The position numbers and the translations under genes were made by a program. The notes under the pieces were generated by a model. That model was not told the origin of the DNA and did not search any database. It saw only the letters and a list, made by a program, of their open reading frames with translations. Positions 17,665 through 26,801 of a stretch of DNA of 64,000 bases are shown here, one piece after another. Source of the stretch: Thalassotalea marina (GTDB lineage Bacteria; Pseudomonadota; Gammaproteobacteria; Enterobacterales; Alteromonadaceae); assembly GCF_014656435.1 (NCBI RefSeq), contig NZ_BNCK01000008.1, positions 217,681 through 281,680 of the forward strand. The letters are read 5' to 3'. Within the stretch, counting starts at the first letter, position 1, and each line of letters begins with the position of its first letter.

Positions 17665-18633
17665 TTACTGAACTAATTCTTTCTCTGAGAAAGTGTCAGT
17701 AAATAATGCGCTAGATAAATAGCGCTCTGCAGAGCTTGGTAAGATGACAACGATATTCTTACCTTCATTTTCTGGTCTTTCTGCAATGCGCTTAGCTGCA
17801 ACAACAGCTGCACCAGAAGATATACCTGCTAAAATACCTTCTTCTTTCATTAATTGATGTGCCATCGCCATTGCATCTTCGTTTGATACTTGTTCAACGC
17901 CATCAATTAATTCTAGATCTAAGTTTTTAGGAATAAAGCCAGCGCCAATACCTTGTATTTTATGAGGTCCCGGCTTTAACTCTTCGCCTGCTAATTTTTG
18001 ACTAATTACCGGTGAATCTGTTGGCTCAACAGCAATTGATTGAATCGCTTTGCCTTGTGTCTTTTTAATATAGCGAGTTACACCTGAAATTGTGCCACCA
18101 GTACCTACACCAGCAACAAAAATATCAATGTTACCATCGGTGTCCTGCCAAATTTCTGGTCCAGTCGTTTTTTCATGAATCTCAGGGTTGGCAGGATTGT
18201 CAAACTGACCAAGTAAAACGTATTTTTCAGGATTTGAATCTTTAATTTCCTGTGCTTTAGCAATAGCGCCACCCATGCCTTTAGCGCCATCAGTTAATTC
18301 TAATTTTGCACCAAGTGCAGCAAGTAACTTACGACGTTCTAAACTCATTGTTGCCGGCATTGTTAGCGTGATCGCGTATCCACGTGCGGCAGCAACAAAA
18401 GCTAGTGCGATGCCCGTGTTACCACTTGTTGGTTCGATAATTTCTTTACCTTCAGTTAATTCACCACGCTTTTCAGCGTCCCAAATCATGTTAGCGCCGA
18501 TTCGACATTTTACGCTAAAACTAGGGTTGCGCGATTCAACCTTAGCAAATACATTACCTGTAGTTACTCGGTTTAATTTAACTAAAGGTGTGTTACCAAT
18601 AGCTGTTGAGTTATCTTTAAAAATATTAGTCAT
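17665..18633 (-). CDS. cysK: Cysteine synthase A (O-acetylserine sulfhydrylase)
   Basis: This 322-residue PLP enzyme makes cysteine from O-acetylserine and sulfide in the cytoplasm. The PLP lysine is Lys43 in [11 protein letters not shown], the substrate loop is EPTSGNTG, and the phosphate cup is [10 protein letters not shown]. The length equals E. coli CysK (323), and the end [10 protein letters not shown] retains a C-terminal region like the one that contacts serine acetyltransferase. Some homologues have LNP(A/F)xSVK; here NPSFSVK fits CysK, not CysM. An aaagga site precedes the ATG, and a good terminator follows. No cysE is in the window. Regulation by CysB would be expected, but I could not define a site. 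Confidence 0.96.
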   Translation of the reverse strand: MTNIFKDNSTAIGNTPLVKLNRVTTGNVFAKVESRNPSFSVKCRIGANMIWDAEKRGELTEGKEIIEPTSGNTGIALAFVAAARGYAITLTMPATMSLERRKLLAALGAKLELTDGAKGMGGAIAKAQEIKDSNPEKYVLLGQFDNPANPEIHEKTTGPEIWQDTDGNIDIFVAGVGTGGTISGVTRYIKKTQGKAIQSIAVEPTDSPVISQKLAGEELKPGPHKIQGIGAGFIPKNLDLELIDGVEQVSNEDAMAMAHQLMKEEGILAGISSGAAVVAAKRIAERPENEGKNIVVILPSSAERYLSSALFTDTFSEKELVQ

Positions 18634-18947
18634 GATGCGGATCCTTTAGATTACATGTGCTCTTTTAAATGTAAGCAGACGTAGATAAACTTTTACATTG
18701 TTATTATTTTTAATTAACTATTAATATTAGACATTCTCTAAAGAAAAAGAAGTGCCGTTTCGTTATATCTTATATTCTAAAAAGTAATAAACGGAGCGTT
18801 AATTAGAGCATGTTGTACTGGTGAGTTGATGTTTATAAGGTAAACGTCTTCGCTGTACTAAACATGAATTAGCTATACTTATTTTATTTGGTAATGAAAA
18901 TACTGCGACTTAGCTTGCCGAGTATTCACTTAAAAGATGCCCAACTA
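18634..18947. other. Intergenic region between divergent cysK and RDD gene
   Basis: About 314 bases, very A+T-rich, hold both promoters. On the minus strand TAATAT near 18720 could be a -10 for cysK. No clear operator, RNA hairpin or convincing small gene was found. The 5' end of the RDD gene may extend into it if an upstream ATG (18894) is used. Confidence 0.4.
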
Positions 18948-19853
18948 ATGACAAACAACAATAATAATCAAAGTAACAGCATAAGTGCTGAAGCTGCTCA
19001 AGTTAGTAGCTTAACACCAGAAGAAACAAGAAAAATCCTCACCCCTTTTGCATTTGAAATTGATAAAAGCCTCTTTGGTTTGCCGCTAGCCACTCCTTGG
19101 CGACGGGGTATAGCACTTTTAATAGATTTTACCGTTGTTGCTATGTTGGCACACATGTCGGGAGATTTATTAGCGCTTTTAGTTGCGATCACTTTGGTCA
19201 AAATTGGGAGCAGAAAACGTGCTGAACAGTTTGGCCAACAGCGAAGTCTTAGAAAACGCTTCTTAAAGTGGCTAGGTTGTTTCATTATTTTGTTGGTGCT
19301 GTTAGATAATGTACCTAAAATCATTGATGGCAGTTTTTGGCAGTCTAATAGCAATATTTCGGTGACGCTTGACGATGAACCTATGGTAAATCCAAATACT
19401 GAATTAAAGCAAGACAGCGAAACAAAACCACAAATAATGCAAGACAAACAAGCAGCCCAAGGGCAAGAAATTGTTTATAAAGGCGTGGCATGGGCAAAAG
19501 GCTTTATTGACGATCTTGGGCTAAGCTTTGGCTGGGCTGCATTTTATTTTTCGGTGATAACTTCAATTTGGAATGGTCAAACGCTCGGCAAAAAGTTATT
19601 AGGTATTCGCATTGTACAGCTAGATGGCACACCATTATCTGTGTGGGACAGTTTTGGTCGATATGGTGGGTATGGCGCTGGCTTAGCAACAGGCTTATTA
19701 GGCTTTTTACAAATTTATTGGGATCCTAATCGTCAAGCCATACATGATAAAATTTCTTCTACTATTGTAATAGACGTAAAGCTAGCTAAAGCAGCACAAC
19801 ATAGTGGACGACACGCTGGGATTAGGATTAAAAGTAACGAGGAAATATCTTAA
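18948..19853 (+). CDS. RDD-family membrane protein
   Basis: From the ATG at 18948 the protein has 301 residues; in-frame TTG (18888) and ATG (18894) codons would add up to 20, and no start has a strong ribosome site. The RDD hallmarks are ATPWRRGIALLIDF (first membrane segment with the Arg), a second segment SGDLLALLVAITLV, and the later TLGKKLLGIRIVQLDG motif. A polar Asn/Asp/Lys/Gln-rich insertion of about 60 residues separates the halves. The N-terminal tail is Asn-rich and cytoplasmic. RDD proteins have been linked to Na+/H+ transport in some bacteria, but a function cannot be claimed here. Its stop overlaps the next start in TAATG. Confidence 0.8.
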   Translation: MTNNNNNQSNSISAEAAQVSSLTPEETRKILTPFAFEIDKSLFGLPLATPWRRGIALLIDFTVVAMLAHMSGDLLALLVAITLVKIGSRKRAEQFGQQRSLRKRFLKWLGCFIILLVLLDNVPKIIDGSFWQSNSNISVTLDDEPMVNPNTELKQDSETKPQIMQDKQAAQGQEIVYKGVAWAKGFIDDLGLSFGWAAFYFSVITSIWNGQTLGKKLLGIRIVQLDGTPLSVWDSFGRYGGYGAGLATGLLGFLQIYWDPNRQAIHDKISSTIVIDVKLAKAAQHSGRHAGIRIKSNEEIS

Positions 19854-20383
19854 TGAAAAAAACGATAACGAAGCTAGTTACCTTCATGTTAATGGGAATA
19901 ACATTGTTTGCTCAAGCTAGTGATAAACAACTTGATGCTAAATTGGCAATGTTTGCCGATTATTTGGGAACCTGGCAGTCAAATTTTACAGTTGCACCTG
20001 GAAAGCCATCAGTAACTGATGTGTCTATGTGGGAAAGGGCGCTTAATGGTAAGGCTGTACGAACTCTTCATTCCATTAACAATGGGGAATATGGTGGAGA
20101 ATCTCTGATATTTTTCGACAAAGAAAAAGATAGTCTAGTTTTTTATTATTTTACTACGGCGGGATTTTATACTTCTGGCACCATAGAAGTGATTAATGAA
20201 ACACAATTTGTTGCCTATGAAGATGTGTCAGGCAATGACAGCGGCATTACTAAAGTTAAGTCTACGTCAGATCTGCAAGAGGATAAGTTATTGGTGTCCA
20301 CTTCATATTTAAAAAATGGTAAATGGACAGAGCCTGAGCAACGAGTCTACACAAAAAGTGACAGGAAAGTTATTTTTAAATAA
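19853..20383 (+). CDS. Secreted DUF1579-like protein
   Basis: This 176-residue protein has a signal peptide ending near FAQAS. The body starts with LAMFADYLGTWQSNFTVAP and has alternating strands such as KAVRTLHSINNGEYGGESLIFFD and YYFTTAGFYTSGTIEV, the lipocalin-like DUF1579 pattern, in which GxW begins the first strand. Its start ATG shares a base with the RDD stop codon (TAATG) and is preceded by gagg, so translation of the two is probably coupled. The pairing of an RDD membrane protein with a small periplasmic protein suggests cooperation, but that is inference. No catalytic residues are visible. Confidence 0.72.
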   Translation: MKKTITKLVTFMLMGITLFAQASDKQLDAKLAMFADYLGTWQSNFTVAPGKPSVTDVSMWERALNGKAVRTLHSINNGEYGGESLIFFDKEKDSLVFYYFTTAGFYTSGTIEVINETQFVAYEDVSGNDSGITKVKSTSDLQEDKLLVSTSYLKNGKWTEPEQRVYTKSDRKVIFK

Positions 20384-20385
20384 CT

Positions 20386-20421
20386 AAGCCTTTTAAAATA
20401 AAAAAGCCTTCTAAAATAAAA
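20386..20421. repeat. Tandem 18-bp repeat, two units
   Basis: Two units of aagcctt(t/c)taaaataaaa start at 20386 and 20404, and a partial third (aagctt) merges into the terminator stem at 20422. This looks like slippage duplication beside a terminator. Confidence 0.6.
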
Positions 20422-20457
20422 AAGCTTCGATGAGCAATGCTGGTCGAAGCTTTTTTT
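20421..20457. terminator. Intrinsic terminator between convergent genes
   Basis: A 10-bp stem, aaagcttcga with its complement, encloses a 13-base loop. T runs follow on the plus strand and A runs precede it, so it can end both the secreted-protein gene and the convergent DUF5916 gene. Confidence 0.8.
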
Positions 20458-20503
20458 AAATTTGTTAATCCATTAAATAAACATTTAATTCAATTACTTT
20501 TTA

Positions 20504-22870
20504 CTATTGCATCCAAGCGTAGCTGATTTTTGTAAAAAAGGTACGTTGTTCGCGTTCTAAGTTAGCTAGATAGTCATTTTGATAGCTGCTATCGGAATAC
20601 CCAAGATAGAACACTGTTTGTGGATTTAACTTATACGCGTAAATAAGTTGTGTCGACATAGAATTACTTCTTTTATTTACCGTTTTTAATGGGTTATTGT
20701 CTGGATTTTGGTCAACGTCGTTATAGATAACACTTAGTTTTAAATAACTTTGCACATCAAATTGATAAGACACTCTAAGCTCAGTAAGCTGTACCGTGTA
20801 CACGTCTTGATCGTCATATTGCATATTAGCGTTAGTGTAATAAAGCTTAGTCAGTAATTTTTGTGTGATGTTGAAATCAATGCCAGCGTAATACTCTCGA
20901 TAATCGCCTAAACGATTATTGCGATAATCAATTTTTTTACCTAGTTTAAGCTCGCCATCTATTTCCAATTGGGCGACTGGTTGTATTTTGGCGTACATAT
21001 TTGCCATTTTCTCAGTAAATCGAGAGGTGTTGCCGTCAATTGCCAATAAACTTTCGTCATGACGCAGGCCAATTTTATCATCATAATTGAAAGTTAATTC
21101 AAAATATGACTGCATCGGTCCATCAATATTAAACCCGGCCTGCCAAGATTTTTCTAATAGCTCGCCTTTTTCATTATGTTTAATCTGCCATTGTGCTTCT
21201 AGCTCCAGCTCTTGCCAGGGGCTGTCAGTGTCACCGTAAAAATAACGATCAACAGCTAGTCGGTTTGATTTTATGTCTGCCGATGTAATAAAACCTAAGT
21301 CTGCTCTAAAGTCCTGACCAATCGATTGATGCTCTGCTTCAATTTCCCAATACTCTGATTCATGTACAAAGCTTGCAACTAAAGCATTATCGTTGAATTC
21401 ACCCGATTTTCGAGTGCGATGCACCTGTTCTGTGTAAGCACATTGACCTATGCTGCACTCAACCAAAGTTGCATTGTCACAGCTCTCATCGCTATCACCA
21501 TAACAAAATGATTGGTAGAGATCTTCAGGGTATTCAGTGTTAGAGGCTAGCCACTGTGCTTTGATTGTATTAGAGTCATCAAGCTTATATTTAGTGTCTA
21601 AACCGGCTAGGTAATTATGATAGTTATCTGACTTTCTTAAAGTACTTAATGCACCAAAAGAAATATATTCGTCTAGATCATATCGATAGCGAAATGCCGC
21701 TGAGTTACTTTCGTCATCAAGAGAAGCAACTTCAGAGCCCGTATTGCCTGGAATAACAAAGTTAGTTTCTTTGTCTCTGGTGACAAACAGTCCATAACTA
21801 TGATCACCTTGTGTTCCCGTCAATTTAGCGCCGAAGTCTGGATCAGCAATATTTCTTGTGTAAACAAGGGCTAAATTAGAAGTGAAGTAGTCGGCATTAT
21901 CTAAGAAAAAAGGTCTTCTTTCGTCGTAGTACAAAGAGTACGTTTTGTTAATATTAAGCTGTCCTGCATCAGCCTCAACCGTTGAAAAGTCAGGGTTGAT
22001 TGTCGCGTTAAGCAAATTGTTGGTGTTGATGTTCCAACGTATGTCTAACCCAAGCTCGCTATCACTATCACTTTGCCAATCTGAACCGGGAGTAAAGATA
22101 TCCTTTGATTGGTTTTTTGCTGCAACCAGTGATGGAGTGAACATGAGGTTTTTGCCGCCTTTAGCTTGTTTAAAGCCAGATAATTCAGGCGCTTGACATA
22201 ACCAGCAGTTGTTATTTCGATCAAGAGGAGTATGAGAAATACGCAATCTTGAATCTCTAGGGTAAAGTCTGACCAATTCAAATGCCCATGTCTTTATGTC
22301 ATTTGAATTCTCAAAATTTAAAATGTTATAGGGAATAGCAATTTCAACTTGAAAGCCTTGTTCTGTTAATTTTCCATAAGAATCCCAAATGCCATTCCAA
22401 GCACGGTTAACATCACCAGTCATTTCATTGTTTATGCCGTCATGCTGGACACCAAATGGATTGACAAAAAACTCATAATTTAATCGTCGAGTATTAAAAG
22501 TATCTAATTTAATACCAACAATGTCGTCATTCCAGCGAGAATCTCGATCGCCTAAGAATGCTTTAATCTTTTCAGGCTCGGGATCATAAGCGACAAATGA
22601 TATAAAAATCATTTCGCCGTTTTCAATGATACGAGCTTCTGTTTTTACTGGGCTGGGTTCATTGTTCCAGGGGCTGTTTACTAAATTTAACTCAATTTTC
22701 CTAGCGTTTTGCCAGATTGGATCGGTTAAATCGCCATCAATCTTAGCTGATTGACTACTATGAGGAATAGTGTAGTGGCTTTCTTGTGCACTAGCATGAG
22801 CCAAATTTCCAATTATTAAGCTTATGAAAATAAGAGAAATATAGCTGCAGCAACGATTAATAAATCGCAT
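20504..22870 (-). CDS. CBM9-like/DUF5916 outer-membrane protein, copy 2
   Basis: The ATG at 22868-22870 follows GGAG and gives 788 residues with a signal peptide ending near LAHASA; a longer frame is unlikely. Residues about 40-240 form a CBM9-like domain (KIDGDLTDPIWQNA, ISFVAYDPEPEKIKAFLGDRD, FFVNPFGVQHDGINNEM). The rest is DUF5916: NATINPDFSTVEADAGQLNINKTYSLYYDERRPFFLDNADYF, then alternating strands to a final aromatic KISYAWMQ, typical of an outer-membrane barrel. Cys222 and Cys225 form a CxxC, and a second loop near residue 455-485 has four cysteines. It follows a paralogue from which it is separated by a terminator. Function is unknown; an outer-membrane role in polymer or peptide handling is a guess. 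Confidence 0.85.
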   Translation of the reverse strand: MRFINRCCSYISLIFISLIIGNLAHASAQESHYTIPHSSQSAKIDGDLTDPIWQNARKIELNLVNSPWNNEPSPVKTEARIIENGEMIFISFVAYDPEPEKIKAFLGDRDSRWNDDIVGIKLDTFNTRRLNYEFFVNPFGVQHDGINNEMTGDVNRAWNGIWDSYGKLTEQGFQVEIAIPYNILNFENSNDIKTWAFELVRLYPRDSRLRISHTPLDRNNNCWLCQAPELSGFKQAKGGKNLMFTPSLVAAKNQSKDIFTPGSDWQSDSDSELGLDIRWNINTNNLLNATINPDFSTVEADAGQLNINKTYSLYYDERRPFFLDNADYFTSNLALVYTRNIADPDFGAKLTGTQGDHSYGLFVTRDKETNFVIPGNTGSEVASLDDESNSAAFRYRYDLDEYISFGALSTLRKSDNYHNYLAGLDTKYKLDDSNTIKAQWLASNTEYPEDLYQSFCYGDSDESCDNATLVECSIGQCAYTEQVHRTRKSGEFNDNALVASFVHESEYWEIEAEHQSIGQDFRADLGFITSADIKSNRLAVDRYFYGDTDSPWQELELEAQWQIKHNEKGELLEKSWQAGFNIDGPMQSYFELTFNYDDKIGLRHDESLLAIDGNTSRFTEKMANMYAKIQPVAQLEIDGELKLGKKIDYRNNRLGDYREYYAGIDFNITQKLLTKLYYTNANMQYDDQDVYTVQLTELRVSYQFDVQSYLKLSVIYNDVDQNPDNNPLKTVNKRSNSMSTQLIYAYKLNPQTVFYLGYSDSSYQNDYLANLEREQRTFFTKISYAWMQ

Positions 22871-22982
22871 TGTTGCTCCAATTGTTATTGTTATATGTGA
22901 CCGCATGGATGCGGCATGTCCATCAGGGGCGAATTGTTACAAATTTGTGCAATCAGTACAATGTTGATTAAAAAGAAAATAC

Positions 22983-23007
22983 AAAAAAGGCCGCGATTGC
23001 GGCCTTT
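22983..23007 (-). terminator. Intrinsic terminator of the first DUF5916 gene
   Basis: On the minus strand a 9-bp stem (aaaggccgc and complement, loop gatt or its complement) is followed by six T directly after the upstream paralogue's stop. It makes the two copies separate transcription units, unless it is read through. Confidence 0.85.
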
Positions 23008-23011
23008 ATGC

Positions 23012-25384
23012 TTATTTTATCCAAGCATAACTGAATTTCATAAACATACTTCGTTCGTTTTGTTTTAAATCTGAGAAGTTTTGTTCTGCATTGTGGTAGT
23101 CAGAGTAACCCAAATAAAATACTGTCTGCGGATTTATCTTATAGGCATATAACAACTCAGTTGATAGATTTTTACTGTGTGATTTTATATCTTCTGGGTT
23201 TATATATAAGTAATTATTAGGGTTGCGATTGGTATTGTTGTATACCAAGGTTAGACGGACAAAACTTCTTACATCAAATTGATAAGTAGCTCTCATGTCG
23301 GTTAGGCGAGCAGTAAACACGTTGGCTTGATCAGCATTTAGCTGCTGAAAAACTTGCTTCACTCGCATTTCAAAATGCTTATTTACATTCCAATTAACCG
23401 TTGTATTAAATTGTTTTTTTAATCCCAAGCGGTTATTGGTGTAATCGATAGCATCTCCATAATGTAAGTTAGCGTAAAGCTTTAACCCCAAAATAGGTTT
23501 AATTTCACCCGACAAGGTATATTGTTCTTCATTAAATAGAGTTGTATTGCCATCAATAGCTAATGATGACTTATCGATACGACTTCCCACTAGATCACGG
23601 TTACTATAAGAAAAGCTTAAATAAGAGCTATAAATACCGTTGATAGATGCATTCACATCTAATTCTTTTTCGATGAGTTCGCCTTTATCGTTATGGGTAA
23701 TGTCCCAATCAGAGTATAGTCTTGCACTTGTCCACCATTGGCCAGGTTCTGCATACCATTTGCGATGACCGCCAATAACAAGTTTGTTGTGATCTATAAG
23801 AGAAATGAATCCTAAATCTCCCCTAAATCCTTTATTTTGCTTGTCGTAAGTAACTTTATAATGCCAGTGCTCGTCATTGTGGACATAACTGGCTTTAAAC
23901 GCATTACCACTAAAGGCATCATCTTTTAAAGTTCTTAGCACTTTTTCATTGTAATCACAGTTAGCAAATTCACACTCTGCTTGCTCAGGCGACGTACAGC
24001 CGGTATCACTGCTGTCGCCACAAAATTGCTTAAACATGTCTTCAGGGTATTCTGTATCAGAATAAAGATACTGAAATTTAAACGTATCGTAAGTAGAAAG
24101 TCTAAAGCGACCGTCAACACCGTGAACCGCATTTGAATAGTCTTCCGACGCACGCATGGTGGAAATGTAACCTAGTGTCGTATCGGAACCATAGTTATAA
24201 CGATAGCGCAGCACGGCAGCTTGAGATTTATCGTCAATGCTAGCTACAGAAGACGATCTATTACCAGGAATTAATATGTTGGTGGTGTCATCATCAGTAA
24301 CAAAAACACCCAGCGCGTGGTTATCTTTACGTCCAGTGATTTTTGCACCATAGTTTGGTGCGTTTATATTACGGGTATAAACGAGGTTGTAGTTAGAGTT
24401 GAAGTAATCGGCATTGTCTAAGAAAAAGGGTCTTTTTTCGGGGAAAAATAACGCAAAATTATTATTAATATTTAACTGTGCGCTATCGGTTTCAACCGTA
24501 GAGAAGTCAGGGTTAATGGTCGCATTCAAAAGAATATCCGGTGTAATTCCCCAACGGAGATCTAAACTAGCGTCGGTGTTACTGGAACTGTCCCATTCGT
24601 CATTTTCATTTCTTTGTTGGTGTTTACCTGTGACCAATGACGGCGCGATGATTAAATTATCACCTTGCTTTGCGCCTTCAAAGCCACTAGCTGTGTGAAG
24701 CTGACAAAGCTCACAGCTATTGTTTCGATCCATATATATATTTGAAATTCTGAGGTTCTCTTCACGCGGATAAAAACGCATGAGCTCGATCCCCCAATCT
24801 TGGATATTTTTACTTTCGTTAAAGTTAAGCATACGAAGAGGGAGGGCCATTTCGACAATGTAACCTTCATCAGTAATTTGCCCTGCGCTGTCCCAAATAC
24901 CATCCCAAGAATCACTTTCTTGCTGGGTGACTTCGTTTTCAATACCGTCGATTTGTGAGCCCATCGGATTGACTAAAAATCGGTAAGCTGAGCGTTGGTC
25001 ATTGTAGGTATCAATTTTAATACCGACGGTATCATCACCCCAGGATTTGTCGCGATCTCGTAAAAATGCGCGAATTTTTTCTGGATTTGGATCATAAGCT
25101 TTAAATGCTAAATAGAAGACCTCTCCATCTTCCATTAGCAATGCCTTTGTTTTAATAGGGCTAGGTGTATTGTCATAAGGACGTGTGACAATATCTAATT
25201 CAACTTCAGTTGCATTTTTCCATTGAGGCTCATTAAGGGTTGCATCAATGGTGATGTCGCCGGATATACGTGCTACGTCAAAATGTTGTTTTGCTTTAGG
25301 AGAAGCTACAGTTAGTGGTGCGACAACAAGAGAAGTGAGTAAAAGACTACTTGCCAAGAAAAATTGTTTTTTTACAACAAACAT
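23012..25384 (-). CDS. CBM9-like/DUF5916 outer-membrane protein, copy 1
   Basis: This 790-residue protein has a signal peptide (ending about LTVASP), the CBM9-like N-terminal domain (ITIDATLNEPQWKNA, LAFKAYDPNPEKIRAFLRDRD) and DUF5916 (NATINPDFSTVETDSAQLNINNNFALFFPEKRPFFLDNADYF). It shares with its downstream neighbour the CxxC (NNSCELCQ), the four-Cys loop (FCGDSSDTGC ... ECEFANC) and the C-terminal NPQTVFYLGYSDYHN ... KFSYAWIK. This indicates tandem duplication followed by divergence. The ATG has only a weak ribosome site (agaagaa). No TonB-dependent receptor or hydrolase gene adjoins. Outer-membrane location is inferred from the strand pattern and aromatic C-terminus. Confidence 0.85.
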   Translation of the reverse strand: MFVVKKQFFLASSLLLTSLVVAPLTVASPKAKQHFDVARISGDITIDATLNEPQWKNATEVELDIVTRPYDNTPSPIKTKALLMEDGEVFYLAFKAYDPNPEKIRAFLRDRDKSWGDDTVGIKIDTYNDQRSAYRFLVNPMGSQIDGIENEVTQQESDSWDGIWDSAGQITDEGYIVEMALPLRMLNFNESKNIQDWGIELMRFYPREENLRISNIYMDRNNSCELCQLHTASGFEGAKQGDNLIIAPSLVTGKHQQRNENDEWDSSSNTDASLDLRWGITPDILLNATINPDFSTVETDSAQLNINNNFALFFPEKRPFFLDNADYFNSNYNLVYTRNINAPNYGAKITGRKDNHALGVFVTDDDTTNILIPGNRSSSVASIDDKSQAAVLRYRYNYGSDTTLGYISTMRASEDYSNAVHGVDGRFRLSTYDTFKFQYLYSDTEYPEDMFKQFCGDSSDTGCTSPEQAECEFANCDYNEKVLRTLKDDAFSGNAFKASYVHNDEHWHYKVTYDKQNKGFRGDLGFISLIDHNKLVIGGHRKWYAEPGQWWTSARLYSDWDITHNDKGELIEKELDVNASINGIYSSYLSFSYSNRDLVGSRIDKSSLAIDGNTTLFNEEQYTLSGEIKPILGLKLYANLHYGDAIDYTNNRLGLKKQFNTTVNWNVNKHFEMRVKQVFQQLNADQANVFTARLTDMRATYQFDVRSFVRLTLVYNNTNRNPNNYLYINPEDIKSHSKNLSTELLYAYKINPQTVFYLGYSDYHNAEQNFSDLKQNERSMFMKFSYAWIK

Positions 25385-25576
25385 TAATGTTCTTCTTTTT
25401 ATCGTTTATATTTTTTCTGGCGGTATTTTAGGAGTGAGATTTGAGCTGTCAAAAGTTTTACGACAACTTGCACGTTGGCGTGGTTAGATTGCAAAGCGAC
25501 TGTTTTAAAGGTCGAATCTTTTAGTTAACTGCTGCATAATGCCACTTTAATTAAATGTGACTGTACCTACTGTATT

Positions 25577-26299
25577 ATGTCGATTACCTTTTTAAATATT
25601 TTAGCAATAGCGTCTTTTTTTACTTGTTGGATTGGCTACACCGAATTTGCTCGCAAAAAAGCAAAAACGACAAACTGTATCGCCAGATGTTTACACCAAC
25701 ACCGTATTCATTGGATGTACGAGGTTATCACCCGAGATATCAAAGTAGGAGAAGCCGCACTACTGGCCAACTTGGAACGTAATATTGCTTTTTTTGCCTC
25801 TTCTACGTTACTGGTTTTAGCGGGTGTTCTTACCTTATTTGCTCAAGTAGAAAAGTTGGAAAAGGTAATTCATTCAATTCCATTTGCCGCATATCCTGAT
25901 CACACATTAATCCAAATGAAACTAGGGTTATTAGCATTTATTTTTGTGATGGCTTTTTTCCAATTTACTTGGTCGATGAGACAATACGGTTTCTTAAACG
26001 TTATGGTGGGGGCGTCACCTACTGATAAAACTAGCCAAAATGAAAACCTTTTAGCTTATGCTAAACAAATGGCTATTGTGCAAGATCAAGCTGCCCATTC
26101 ATATAACTATGGCTTGCGTTCATATTATTTTTCAATGGCGGCAATCTGTTGGTTTTTCCATCCTTTATTACTGATGCTTGCGAGCGTATTAGTTGTTTAC
26201 ACTTTATATATACGAGAATTTCGTTCTAAGGCTGTTCGGGCAATCACCGCAGGGCAAGAAATCTTAAAAACTGAAAGAGCAAGTCGTTATAGCAAGTAA
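25577..26299 (+). CDS. DUF599 family membrane protein
   Basis: This 240-residue protein has four hydrophobic segments (about 5-22, 72-92, 113-131 and 185-210). The DUF599 pattern includes CLHQHRIHWMYEVITRDIKVGEAALLANLERNIAFFASSTLLVLAGVLTL and the LGLLAFIFVMAFFQFTWSMRQYGFLNVMVGA stretch. These proteins have no assigned function. No strong ribosome site precedes the ATG at 25577. It begins a same-strand run through DUF2919, dnaQ and a TIGR03503-type gene with gaps of 12 bases or less or with overlaps, so it is probably the first gene of that operon. The promoter should lie in the 190 bases shared with the divergent DUF5916 gene. Confidence 0.83.
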   Translation: MSITFLNILAIASFFTCWIGYTEFARKKAKTTNCIARCLHQHRIHWMYEVITRDIKVGEAALLANLERNIAFFASSTLLVLAGVLTLFAQVEKLEKVIHSIPFAAYPDHTLIQMKLGLLAFIFVMAFFQFTWSMRQYGFLNVMVGASPTDKTSQNENLLAYAKQMAIVQDQAAHSYNYGLRSYYFSMAAICWFFHPLLLMLASVLVVYTLYIREFRSKAVRAITAGQEILKTERASRYSK

Positions 26300-26311
26300 G
26301 GGGAGATATAG

Positions 26312-26791
26312 TTGTACTCTAATTTAACACCCAAGGATTTTGATCGCTACGATTGTGTCAAACTGTCCAAAGGTATATTTGTAACCTTGCTATTTATATT
26401 GCGGGGTTATGTCACTTGGATTGTATCGGTGACTAATATGCAAGATCGTACTAGTACCATTGCTTTCTTTTATCCAAACCCTAAGCTTTTTTATTTAAGC
26501 TTAGCGTCTGGTGCTATCGGTTTATTTGTAGCGTTTGTTTTAATTATGCGAAGACCTGATGCAGCTGGTTGGGTGAAATGGAGCTGTAAATACCTTCGCC
26601 AAATTTTAGTGGTGGCATTAATCTTTGATTTAATCGTTAATCTCGCGGCTTATTATTGGTGGGATATGCAAAGTGTAATGTGGTTAGTGGTGAATACCGC
26701 CATTGTTTGTTTGGCTAGTTGGTTTTTATTCAAGAGTGAACGCGTTAAAATCAATGTTGAAGAATTTCCTGAAACGCTTCCAGAAAAGTAA
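26312..26791 (+). CDS. DUF2919 family membrane protein (YfeZ-like)
   Basis: This 159-residue protein starts at TTG, eight bases after a strong ggggag site. The N-terminus, LTPKDFDRYDCVKLSKGIFVTLLFILRGYVTWIVSV, matches DUF2919, where a short DFDRx-G-L motif precedes the first membrane helix. Four hydrophobic segments can be drawn. FFYPNPKLFYLSLASGAIGLF is the conserved second block. Function is unknown; it is predicted to sit in the inner membrane. It lies 12 bases after the DUF599 gene and 10 bases before dnaQ, so it belongs to the same transcription unit. Confidence 0.8.
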   Translation: MYSNLTPKDFDRYDCVKLSKGIFVTLLFILRGYVTWIVSVTNMQDRTSTIAFFYPNPKLFYLSLASGAIGLFVAFVLIMRRPDAAGWVKWSCKYLRQILVVALIFDLIVNLAAYYWWDMQSVMWLVVNTAIVCLASWFLFKSERVKINVEEFPETLPEK

Positions 26792-26801
26792 AGGTATATA
26801 A

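Noticed and set aside
18275..18649. Plus-strand open frame inside cysK
   Set aside because: It is the shadow of a strongly conserved minus-strand gene.
24414..24698. Plus-strand open frame within a DUF5916 gene
   Set aside because: Antisense shadow; lacks a ribosome site and family match.
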